Of a DNA stretch of 64,000 nucleotides, positions 53,101 to 62,654 are shown piece by piece. The DNA lies in the NCBI GenBank assembly GCA_004194705.1, contig SADC01000517.1:1-64000 (forward strand), in the 5' to 3' direction. Positions within the stretch are counted from its first letter, which is position 1, and every line of letters begins with the position of its first letter. A model generated the notes under the pieces. It saw nothing but the letters and a program-made list of their open reading frames with translations. It did not search any database and was not told the DNA's origin. The translations under genes and the position numbers were made by a program. The stretch comes from Ditylenchus dipsaci. Its lineage: Eukaryota > Nematoda > Chromadorea > Rhabditida > Anguinidae.

Positions 53101-56100
53101 CATACAGGATGTTTCAATAAGTCCGTGAAAAACACAATTTTTGCTTGGTCACCCCTGTGGTATAAGATTTGGTCTGCGAGTGCACTCTAGATGAACAAGG
53201 CCCAAACCACAGGGGGACCACGCAAAACTCGATTTTTGTACATGATTCAATACAAAAATATTGTCGGCAAAAAATTGATCTGTAAAAACAGAATTTTGAA
53301 AAACGACTTATCAAAAAAGTTATGGCCATTTCAAAAAGGCAGGATTTCTTGAAAACCCTGTACTTATTTATTCTGTGAATCTTCTCTCTCAATTATCCTT
53401 CATGAGCAGTTTGACAACAAGCTCGATAGAAGGCTAAAAGATTGACCAAAAAATAAAAGGTGAAACACTGTTGAAATTGAAGAAAAAACAGTTGTTAAAA
53501 AATTGACGTACGTAACCCCTTGCCCGGTCGGTTTCCGATTTTTGGGTAGCATGCCCTCGGAAACATACATAACAATTCCGGCTGTGATAAAGAGCAACAC
53601 CACAAAGCTCCTAGGTGGCTTAACCACTGTCATCAATTTTGCTGGGGAAACCGATGGGGCAAGGAGCTACCTACGAAAATACTACGCAAATAGCTACCTG
53701 TGCAAAAGAGCATATATATAAAATTTGTTGGTTGGAATGCACTATTAATTGAAAGTGACTCTGGATGCATAAAAATGTATGCATACTAGAGTTTTTTCAT
53801 GCGGCAGGCCCCAGTATTCAAAACTATGTTCAAATTTAGGTACACTCTCGAATTGGTCTGCCTTGCTCTCCCAAGGCAAAAAGTCAAATTTTGGTCAAAA
53901 TTTTTTTTAATGGTCGTCCCCGCCCTAAAAACATGTTTTCTACACTAAAACGTTGACAAAATATAGTTTGGGGTCATTTACGGCCAGTGCGTAATACTGC
54001 AGTTTAACCGTTTTTTTTTTGAGTGAGCACAACCATGTTGAAAATTTATTTTTATTTTATTTCAAAAAACGTACTGAAAAGTATTGAAAAATACTCAGAA
54101 CTGGTAATCGCTGGAAAAAAAGTAAAAATTTTGTTTTTTAAAGTGCTAAAAAGTATTTCTAAAATATTTTGGTGCTTTCTTTTGTTAAAAGTAACTAAAA
54201 CAAAATTAAGGACACCATTTTAATAGTTTTTGGACTAGGGAGACATTATCAACTTAAAACTAACCTAATAAGCTTCGCAAACAAATATTTAACATCTTGA
54301 GCTTGTGTAAAGGAATCAGTGCTAAACTCAAGCTTGGTAAGCGTTTCACCACTTTTGTCAGCTATTTGGCGTAAGGCAACAGATGGGATCCTCACATACG
54401 ACATACAAATAGTCTGCATTCTATCGGGCATTAATTCAAATGTATTTGCATCAGAGTCAGTTAATCGCCCAGTGTAGCTGATTTTGAGGTGCTTTAGACG
54501 CTGACAGGATGCGAGAAAGTTGTGATAACACTGTTTAGAAATCTTCGTTTGCTAAAAAAGCATAGTTGAAATAAGTAAAGACTTTAGGCTTTTACCACAA
54601 AAGGATAGTGGCCGCACTTGAAGCTCTCGAGAGTGCTTCCACATGCATTAGCAATAGCATTAAATAAATCTTCTGCTTTTACATCACTGGTTTGCCATCT
54701 TAAGTATGCATACGTCAGTTAATAAATTCTATTTATACAGTCGACTCCCTCTGTAACGGGTCGCTTGTTAACGGCCTCAGGTTTTTATTATAGAAAGAGA
54801 GTCCGTTATAGCGGCGGTATCACAATTTAGTCCTCAGTCAGGACATCTAAGTATCAGTCAATAGTCCTTAGCAGCACATCATCTACCGTATTTGTTCTAA
54901 TAACTACCGGGTCTCCAACTTTAAAATCGTGTTCTTGGCATTGTGTTTTTGAACCACTTTTCAAAGAATGCTCTCAGGCAACTTAGCACCCATTTGTAGC
55001 TCATCTCACTGACTACAAAATGAGGGTTAATTTGCTCGAGAGCAGTTTTTGAAAAGTGGGTCAAAAACAATGCCCAGAACACGATTTTAAACTTGGAGAC
55101 GCGGGAGTTATTAGAAGAAAAATGGTATTTGACACAAAAGCAGTGAAAAAGTAGTTCTCAGTCAGGTTATCATCTTATTAAATAGTGGTCCTCAGGCAGG
55201 ACACCTGTATTTTACTGAAATTTGGGAAAGTTCGGTATACAGGATTTATTATTTTATTCAGTAAGGACCCTTTATTTAGTTAGGACCGACCTCACGTGTC
55301 CGTTGTGGAGGGAGTCCGCTTTAAAATGAGTCCGTTATAGAAGGGATAAAATTTGCCTTATTTCAGCCGAATCCAACCAAACTAAAAAAGTCAGTTTGTC
55401 ATAGAGGTAGTACGTCATATCAAGTGTACGTTATAGAGGGAGTCGATCGTACAAAAAAATTAACCTTTTACGTAAGTCTAATCCACTTATGTCCAATTCT
55501 TTAAGATTCTTTAGTCTGTGAATGCACTTATAAAGTGTTTCATCGACCAACAATGTCTCTGACTTATAATTGAAAGAAAGAGAAAGCGTGCGTAAAGAAT
55601 TGCTGCACTTTTCAGCAACATATCTAGCTAAAATAATCTACGAATAATTTAAGATTTAATAAATTTTGAAAGTAAATTAGCCGAAAAAGTATTTCGTGGT
55701 GAAAACTCGAACTCAAATTTTTAAAAAACCAGAACTAAGATTGATACATACGTATTTTTTCTAATTATAGACCCGTCTCTAAATATGAACTCGTCTCTAA
55801 TTATCATATTACCTTTAATAAACGCCCCTGCTCTAATAAACGCCCCCCCCCTCCCAAATTTTGACTAAGATTTCAGAGTTAAGACCGTTTTTGATTGAAG
55901 ATTTCACAATTATCAGAGGTTTGAAAAATAAACGCCTCGGTCAAGGACACAATGCACAGAACACGATTTTAAACTTGTAGACCGGCACCAACCAAGCCGA
56001 AACAAAAAAGCGGGTGCAACATAGAGGTGAATGCAATATAGAGGGTTGCTATATAGAGGTTTGACTGTACTATAATTTCTATGTTCAATAGCCCCTAGAA

Positions 56101-56695
56101 ACTGAAAAATGTTCAAAGTTCATTATTTTTTTTTATTTATACATTCTTGCATCGTATTTAGCAAAAAAAGTAGCTTAGGGTCACTTTTCAAAAATTTGAG
56201 GGTGGAGGATGTAAACGGAATAAGTATCTAAGATTTAGTGTGTCTTCAAAGTCATTAAATTTTTGCTCGTTCAATGTGGCGTTTTTGTTGAACATTAGAA
56301 TACGATTGTCTTAAAAAAGAAGCAAAAACATAAAAAAGTTTGCAAAAACACCCGTATTGAACAAACCTTCATAAGCCTTCAACCTACATTATGTAAATCT
56401 AAAACTTTTGAAATTGAAGCACTACCTTTGCAGTAATAAATGGTTGCCATTTCTCAGAATGATAATTACGATCAGGGCATAAAATACCCAACCTCCATTT
56501 CAAAGAAAGATTACTTTGCCAAACTATCTTTTCCACCAAATTTTCATAGCTTTACTGCTGCATTCTAACGCAAAAAGATCAGTATAATGAAGATTCGACA
56601 ATATTTTAGCCTGAAATTATACTCATATGAAAAATATGTTTTTTAAAAACTTACTATGATTTCAAGTGGCAATCTAACATTTTTCTGCAACTCAT
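50148..56695 (-). CDS. Leucine-rich-repeat protein, possibly F-box type
   Basis: Ten exons on the minus strand: 56655-56695, 56426-56549, 56217-56309, 55472-55627, 54596-54698, 54265-54551, 52246-52378, 51923-52197, 50148-50465, with possible small additions. About 530 residues made of irregular LRR-type stretches (LRTLSLSFNYKS, LKNLKELDISGLDL, CQRLKHLKISYTG, LVHLAIHDTNALTDDALKII), the arrangement of F-box/LRR or AMN1-like adaptors. The N terminus is uncertain: the 56655 exon as written reads MSCRKMLDCHLKSY and splices in phase; one extra A would read VRLPLEII, an F-box-like start followed by YENLVEKIVWQSNLSLKWRL. One-base losses are needed near 52090 (T-run) and at the 55472 and 56426 donors. 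Ubiquitin-ligase adaptor function is inferred only from architecture. Confidence 0.7.
50597..50829. mobile_element. CCGTATTT-ended element (233 bp)
   Basis: Ends CCGTATTTACTCTAATAAGC and GAGGAAATACGG, TA on the left (CA on the right). Interior AAGCGCGC at both sides. Confidence 0.75.
50912..51193. mobile_element. hAT-like MITE with CAGGGCTGTACCGGATATCC ends
   Basis: Ends CAGGGCTGTACCGGATATCC and complement, perfect duplication CAGCATAT (50904-50911, 51194-51201). Interior is an array of GATATCCG palindromes. Confidence 0.9.
51575..51816. mobile_element. CCGTATTT-type element (242 bp)
   Basis: Ends CCGCATTCACTCTTTTAATC and AATAGAGTGAATACGG, TA flanks. In an LRR-gene intron. Confidence 0.75.
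53105..53360. mobile_element. Mariner-like foldback MITE (256 bp)
   Basis: Ends CAGGATGTTTCAATAAGTCC and AAAACCCTG, TA flanks, with inverted arms (TTGGTCACCCCTGTGGTAT / CACAGGGGGACCACGCAAA). It ends 6 bases before the polyadenylation signal of the small gene. Confidence 0.7.
53367..53372 (-). terminator. AATAAA polyadenylation signal of the 53-residue gene
   Basis: AATAAATAAG on the minus strand, 17 bases beyond the stop, just outside a mariner-like MITE. Confidence 0.5.
53389..53633 (-). CDS. 53-residue single-pass membrane protein, nested in an LRR-gene intron
   Basis: Two exons, 53517-53633 and 53389-53433, separated by an 83-base intron (donor GTTACG, acceptor CTTTTAG) that keeps phase. 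The product begins MTVVKPPRSF, has one hydrophobic helix (FVVLLFITAGIVMYV), a basic segment (PKNRKPTGQG) and an amphipathic tail (ELVVKLLMKDN). A TATA box lies about 80 bases upstream and AATAAA 17 bases downstream of the stop, so it looks like a complete compact gene on the same strand as its host. No family recognised; small inner-mitochondrial or ER proteins have this shape (inference). It needs no frame correction. Chance splicing of a short ORF remains possible. Confidence 0.55.
53712..53722 (-). promoter_or_regulatory. TATA-like box of the 53-residue gene
   Basis: TTTATATATATG on the minus strand about 80 bases before the ATG. A-T-rich surroundings make chance occurrence possible. Confidence 0.4.
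54738..55449. mobile_element. Pogo-like element split by a CCGTATTT element
   Basis: Ends CAGTCGACTCCCTCTGTAAC and TTATAGAGGGAGTCGATCG, TA flanks, 712 bp including the 54886-55125 insertion. In an intron of the LRR gene. Confidence 0.75.
54886..55125. mobile_element. CCGTATTT-type element nested in a pogo-like element
   Basis: Ends CCGTATTTGTTCTAATAACT and AGTTATTAGAAGAAAAATGG, TA flanks. Its interior (AAAATCGTGTTCTTGGCATT) matches that of 24200-24468. Confidence 0.75.
55750..56070. repeat. Partial CCGTATTT-type and pogo-like ends
   Basis: TCTAATAAACGCCCCCCCC near 55835 and a right end ATAGAGGTTTGACTG at 56052-56066 whose arm matches 25370-25538. No complete element. Confidence 0.5.
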
Positions 56696-56916
56696 ATTAA
56701 AAAATAAGTTTTTCATTAACACACATCACGAATATGTCATATAGTATTGTCTCTAGTTTAAACACTAACCACTGCCTTCAACCCCCTCGCTCTTCCGATC
56801 AACTATGCAACGCCAACTTAACTATGATGAGTGGACTTCCCATAACCCTTCTATAGCCCTTCCCCAGCCATTTTTAATGCACTTATATAAATTTTTCATT
56901 TCTAAATTTGCTAATA

Positions 56917-57257
56917 CTGTATGTATTCTAATAGAGCGGCAGTCTATATTTGAACGGCAGTCTCTAATAGAGCGGCCAATAGAAGTTTATTTTCAGTTTG
57001 GCCATCAAAAGTGACAAAATGTACCCACTGTATTTTCTTCAATTTCTTCCCCGGGAGTAACTTTTAAGCCCTTCAAAAAATCGAAAAAAAAAAAGAATTC
57101 AATCTAGACATTTTCAAGTGGTCAGACAAGATCTAAAACACGGAATCGGTAGAGCTTGTGGAGAATATGCAGCTTTGCAAAATTTTGACTCTGGCTGAGA
57201 TATATGTCCTCAAAGTTGAAATTTATTAAGAGCGGGGAAAAATAAGAAGAAATACGG
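56917..57257. mobile_element. Diverged CCGTATTT-type element (341 bp)
   Basis: Ends CTGTATGTATTCTAATAGAG and AATAAGAAGAAATACGG, TA flanks. A short repeat of CTAATAGAGCGGC near the left end. Confidence 0.65.
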
Positions 57258-57372
57258 TAAGATGTGCTTTTTTAAAATATAGCTTATGGAGTCATACTAT
57301 TTATTCTACCAAATGCTTCAAAGGATAAATTAAAAAGATTTATATCAGAATAAAAAATTTGTAAAGCTAAGT

Positions 57373-59762
57373 ACTCAATGGAGCCGCACCCGCACTCCGC
57401 ACTCCGCGCAAATCTTCACTCCCGCGGTGCGGCGCCAGCGTGTACACAATAAGGCGACACATTTTTGGAGCCGCACTCCCCGCGCTCTTTCATTCTGAGT
57501 GAGGCGATTTTTTATTCGGAGTGTGGCGCATCATCGTTGTTCATTTTCTTATGCTCTTTTCGGCGCTCAAATTATTTTTGAGTACAACTTTTCCGCTTGT
57601 GGATCCTAACTGAAACTTTTTAAGACTAAGGCTTAATTTTTGGAAAATGGGAAATTTTTCAAAGTAACATAGAAAACCACCTATCTCACCTAAAATCATG
57701 TGCTGAACACAGTTTGTTAATACCAAAATAGTGATTTTACTAGCCACGACACCTATAATGGGGTAAATACTTATTCCGAGGGAGTATCTGCCTACAAATC
57801 CGAAAATATCAGTTTTTTATATGGGATTGCAAACCATGATTTTTTCAATTTTGGTGACTCAAACTATGAAACCTAGGATAGGTACCCATGGTTCAGATGG
57901 ATGGATATCAAGCTGGATGGCCTAAAAATGAAATTTTAGTCAATTTTTTTACGTTTTTCATGCTCCAAACCTGTTTTCTCGACTAATTCGGACATGCTGA
58001 AGATGGTTGATAGTATTAAATGCTGTTTGTATGGTATTTTTTTAGTTTTGGGCAATAATTAATTTCGCTAAAATCAATTATTGCCTGAAACTCAAAAAAT
58101 ACTCGAGAAAACGGCATTTTACCTCTATCAAACCATCTTCAGCGTGCCAGAATCAGTACAGAAAACTGGTTTTGGAACCCAAAAATGTGAAAAAAAAATT
58201 TTGATCCAAGTGGACGACCACTTGGTTTTAATGGTCCAGACTCTAGAGAAGGTGCCAGGTGGTGACCCTGCTCACCCTGAGTCTTACTGGTCTTTCACAG
58301 AATAGTTTTATAATTGTTATTCAAGAAACAATAATGTCTGTTACCACCAGGATTTGAGCCTGCAACCTCAAAAAGCGATCCTGAGAATCCATGCACTAAA
58401 CCAAGTGGTCGACCACTTGATCAAAAATTTTTTTTACGTTTCGGGTTACAAAACAATTTTTCTGCACTAATTCGATCATGCTGAAGATGGTTTGACAGTG
58501 GTAAAATTACGTTTTATCAAAAAATTTTGATTTATCGATAACGATTGATTTTGATAAATCAAGAATTAGCAATAACTTAAAATTTCTCGATAAAACGTGA
58601 TTTTACCACTGTCAAACCGTCTTCAGCATGCTCGAATCAGTGCAGAAAAATTGTTTTGTAACCTGAAACGTAAAAAAAATTTGATCCAAGTGTTCGACCA
58701 CTTGTTTGCTACTACCTGGTCTAAATTGGGGAGAGGTTGCCGTCACCGAGGTTACTGGTTCGAGCCTCACTAAGTGCTAACTTTATTTTTTACTTCCATT
58801 TTTAGGCAATCCAGGTGGACAGCCACCTGACCATGAGGTACCTACCCACGAATTGGGGTTAGGTGGGGGATATCCAAGTGGACAACCCGAAAATTCAGGC
58901 GTCGATTAGACTTATTAACAATTTTTTTTCATACTTATTTTAACCGATTACGTATTGTAGCCTGATCACTGAGGTCGCTGGACAGAAAAATTGACTTAAA
59001 TCGACTTTTCATGTAAAAAATATTTCATGGAAAATTTTCCACTTTCACGTAAAATTTACCTCGATTCATGGTCTTGGGTTTTTCTCGGGGTGGTTTCAGC
59101 AGTTGGGATGGTATGAGGTAATTCACGGATGGCCTAAAAAATCTGGGATGGTTCAGACACAATCTAAAAAATTTCGAAAAAAAACTTAAAAATCTGTTTG
59201 AAAAAAGTTTCATTTTGGTGAAATGTCTATACCCCTAATTGGGACACAGAGGTTCGATGAAGACCACTGATAGTATAACTACTGAGGTGTAACGCCTATG
59301 AGTATCAGTGATAAGAATTTTGCCAGAACAAAACCATACAAAGCTTTTCTGCCTTTATCAAAAATTTTTTTTTAGCAAATGTGCCTTTAGCAAAAAACCC
59401 GCCCTGAAGCACAATTGTCAGCTCTATTACTGGATGTATCAAGAAATTATACATTTTGAGCGGCTATAAGTTTTTTCTAGGATGAATTCAGAAATTCTAT
59501 GAATGTCAATCAACTCAGAAAAGGAATACATTTTTGGCATATATCACGTGGGAAAAATATCCGACTAAATTCTGAAAATGCAAAAAAATGCATTAAAAAA
59601 TTGAGTGCGGCGGTGCGGATTTGCACCCGCACTCGAACTCCTCACTTTCTCACTCCCGCGCCGAGGAGGCAAAACCTCATTGGGTACAGTCGAGTGCCGC
59701 ACTGCGGTGGTGCCGCTCTTAGTGCGGGAGTGCGTAGGTGCGGATCCAGTGTGTACTCAATG
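57373..59762. mobile_element. Composite element with GCCGCACCCGCACTCC ends and SINE-like interior
   Basis: ACTCAATG occurs at both borders (57373-57380, 59755-59762), and G/C-rich arms (GAGCCGCACCCGCACTCCGC; GTGCGGGAGTGCGTAGGTGC) lie inside them. The centre (57840-58910) holds several inverted copies of a unit with CTGCACTAATTCGATCATGC and AAGTGGTCGACCACTTG, plus box-B-like GGTTCGAGCC (58769) and its minus-strand counterpart (58345). The right terminus is not a clean inverted match. Confidence 0.5.
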
Positions 59763-60042
59763 AGCTCTGCACCCTCAGATCTGCACCCTCACCCCCTCAT
59801 TGTGTAAGCACCTTAAAGAATGTTCAAAAAAAAGTTGCTACAGAGAATAAGACACTCAAAAAATATTTACTTAATATTTAGAGGACTATAGTCATTTTCT
59901 GAAAAAATTGATTTTTTTCCAAAGGTTATATATCAACTTTCAGATTTTCAAAAAAAATCTGGAACATCTTTTTGTAGCTCTTGAGCTGTGCTACAAGATG
60001 GTGATAAGATGTCTTGGTAACATTTAAAATTCAACAAAACAT

Positions 60043-60299
60043 TTGGCACTATCCTAGTATAGGGGCCAAATTATTGCCTTGGTCCCCCTGTTGTTTTCTT
60101 GAAAAATGCGTTGGTATTACTTGTTATTTTGAAAGTGATCCTTATTAAGGTGATTGTATTAACCCAAATCACAATGATCACTATAATTACAGTGCTGTCA
60201 TATCCATAGTGAACAAGGGGTACAAAGACATTTGTCAAGAAAAAACCAACAGGGGGACCAAGGCAAAATATTTGGCCGCCTATACTAGGATAGTGCCAA
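60043..60299. mobile_element. Foldback MITE with TTGGCACTATCCTAGTATAG ends
   Basis: Ends TTGGCACTATCCTAGTATAG and complement, then TGCCTTGGTCCCCCTGTTG and complement. ACAT occurs on both flanks but the duplication length is ambiguous because the ends are palindromic. Confidence 0.75.
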
Positions 60300-61240
60300 A
60301 CATTGTATCATATAAAGTGATGAAAACATTTTTCAACTTCTGAGCATAACCTCAAAAATGTTTAAATAGTGGATTATTCAAAATAATTAAGCTATGTTTA
60401 ATATCTTATTAAAAAGAGAAGATGCAGGGCTACAAAATAGTATTAGAAGAAAGAAGATATGATTTCAACATCTATAAAATATAAGGCTTTGAAAACCCGA
60501 TGGGAACTTTTCTTCCACCCGTTAGAGCTTTTAACTTTTACGTGCCAGCTTGTACTGCCTACAAAACATATATCTGGGTGAGCAAGTCCTGGTCAAATGA
60601 ATTAGCTTAGGTAATCCCACGTGATTTCAACGACCAAATGAGTTCTTTCAAAAAAAATTCTGCATGCTTCGACGATCTAGGGTAGGTAGGTGGACATAGC
60701 TGATGGCTTCAATTTTCTGCTTCTTTTCATTCTAACAAAACCTTTTATTTAAATGTTCAACTTAAATCAAAAATTTGAACCAAATGAGTAAAGTTTTCAT
60801 TCAAACATAGACTTTAATGTACTTTTAATATCAGGAAACTTCTGTCTAAAATTGATTTTATTTCTAAAATGTTTTATCAATCTTACTCCGAAAATAATAA
60901 ATTTAAATCGTATGAAATGTTATAAAATTTTAGAGCTTAGTAGAGTTAGGAAGAGTTACTACATTTAAAACTGTAGTAAAAACTGTAGCACAGTTTTTGT
61001 CAATATGTAGTAGAGTTTTTCAGCATTTTCGATATTAAAGTTTTTTACGAAAAATCTATCTACGAAATCTTATATAGACAGACCAGAAACTGGGTTTAAA
61101 ATACATTTTTCATACTGTTCAGGCCTTTTGAAAGTTATCACGGTGTCATTCATCGAAAATTTCCTCTACACTTTGGTGTAGTGGAACAATATACTTCTTT
61201 TTCCGTGTTTTCTTATTTTCTCTCGAGTTCTCTCGAATAT
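60300..61240. other. No recognisable feature
   Basis: A-T-rich sequence without supported exons or element ends. Confidence 0.5.
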
Positions 61241-62250
61241 GGCCCTATACGACGATGATGCCCCGAAAATTTGCCTTGGTCCCCCTGTTGTTTTGAAGGT
61301 GATCACTACAATCACTACCGTATTTCCTCTAATTGCCGCCCGGGGCGCTTATTTTCCGATCGACCTCTAGGGGGGGCGGCAATTAAGGGGGGCGGCAATT
61401 AGAAGGGGGCGCTTATTTTTCGATCATAAATTTGAAGTAATTCACCACTCCAACAATGAAAGTTTTTTTCCTATTTTCAAATTTTTTATGATTTTTGGGC
61501 AGAAATTTTACGACAAGTCACACGTTTCATATACAGAAATGTACATGAAATCTCCAAATTACAGCATTTGCTGACAGTGAAGATGAAAATGGTCGCAATT
61601 GATTGCTTGATTGATAATCCTATTGAGGATTTCATCGAATTGGACATGGTTCAATGTTTTCTTAAATTTTAGCTCTAACTTTATACAAACTTTTTATTTG
61701 TATGATAGTTCAAATGAAAGCTGAGGATCTTAGCTACATTTCGACACCAAACTTGTAAATAAAAAGAGAAAAAAAAATAAGGTCTGCAGCCAGTGGTAGT
61801 CGAACCTGTGACCTAAGGCGATGCGTATATAAATTCCATCGCCCCCCCCTTTTTTGAGGTAGACTTGTTGTTGTAGACTTATTGTTCAAGTGAATATTTT
61901 TCGGTCCTGCTTGACATATACCTCTTCAGCCAACAATGATCTTGGACACATCTTCTTATTGATAACTAACCGCCAAAAATTTTGCAAAAAAAGATTAAAA
62001 CACGTTTCAAAAAATAGGGGGGGGGGGGGGGCAATTAGAGGGAGGGGGGGGGGCGCTTATTTTTCGATCGACCTCTAGGGGGGGGGGCGGCAATTAGAGG
62101 GGGGGGCGGCAATTGGGGGGGGGGCGGCAATTAGAGGAAATACGGTATATTAATATATAACTATAATGAATAGGGGGACCAAGACATATTTCGCAAAAAT
62201 TCAACAGGGGTACCAAGGCAAATTTTTGGGCACCATTGTCGTATAGGGCC
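61241..62250. mobile_element. GGCCCTATACGAC-ended element carrying a nested CCGTATTT element
   Basis: Ends GGCCCTATACGACGATGATG and its partner (ATTGTCGTATAGGGCC), then TTTGCCTTGGTCCCCCTGTT and complement. The middle is occupied by 61318-62145. The ~35 bases outside both ends are similar to each other (CTTCTTTTTCCGTGTTTTC). Confidence 0.75.
61318..62145. mobile_element. CCGTATTT-ended element with G-rich arms (828 bp)
   Basis: Ends CCGTATTTCCTCTAATTGCC and complement, TA flanks. Arms repeat GGGGGGCGGCAATTAGAGG. The interior (61650-61760) matches bases 27215-27330, and a SINE-like minus-strand box B (GGTTCGACTACC) lies near 61800. Confidence 0.8.
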
Positions 62251-62373
62251 AACTTCTTTTCCGTGTTTCCTTATTTTCTCTCGAATTCGAATCTGTCCTC
62301 TGTCCGACTATTATTTATTTCATCTCTAAAACTTGTAGTTGTCTTTTCAACCGTCTCCTTTAGCAACCAAGCC

Positions 62374-62649
62374 ATGCCTCATGAATGCATTTGCCTGATT
62401 CAACAACTCGCTTTCGTGCTAACCAGGTGTGACGCTAACGTGATTGATGATGCAGCCATCCATGACCACTTCAACGATGAGCATCCAGCTGAATATGATG
62501 AGATCTGGGAAGAAATAGACGAGCCTAACGAAAGTAATCCGGTGTATAACTTTCTTGTGGAGTTCCGTGAAACTGCGATTGGTCTTGACCTAATTGAGAA
62601 ACTGTATATACTGTTGTTTGTTGTAAGCTATGGATTGTATTGTAGTTGA
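62374..62649 (+). CDS. Hypothetical 91-residue acidic protein
   Basis: One open exon starting MPHECICLIQQLAFVL, with an acidic centre (HDHFNDEHPAEYDEIWEEID) and a hydrophobic C terminus (LYILLFVVSYGLYC). AATAAA begins on the last base of the stop codon. A good acceptor (TCTCCTTTAG) lies 10 bases before the ATG. No family recognised. It could be the last exon of a longer gene or a single-exon gene with a trans-spliced leader. Confidence 0.4.
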   Translation: MPHECICLIQQLAFVLTRCDANVIDDAAIHDHFNDEHPAEYDEIWEEIDEPNESNPVYNFLVEFRETAIGLDLIEKLYILLFVVSYGLYCS

Positions 62650-62654
62650 ATAAA

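Noticed and set aside
53400..53516. Unspliced 78-residue reading of the small membrane protein
   Set aside because: The spliced form (39 + 14 residues) uses good splice sites and ends just before AATAAA; the unspliced reading runs through a T-rich intron-like stretch.
59499..59807. 102-residue frame at the right G/C-rich arm
   Set aside because: Its C-terminal half is the GCACTCC-type arm of the composite element; no independent support.
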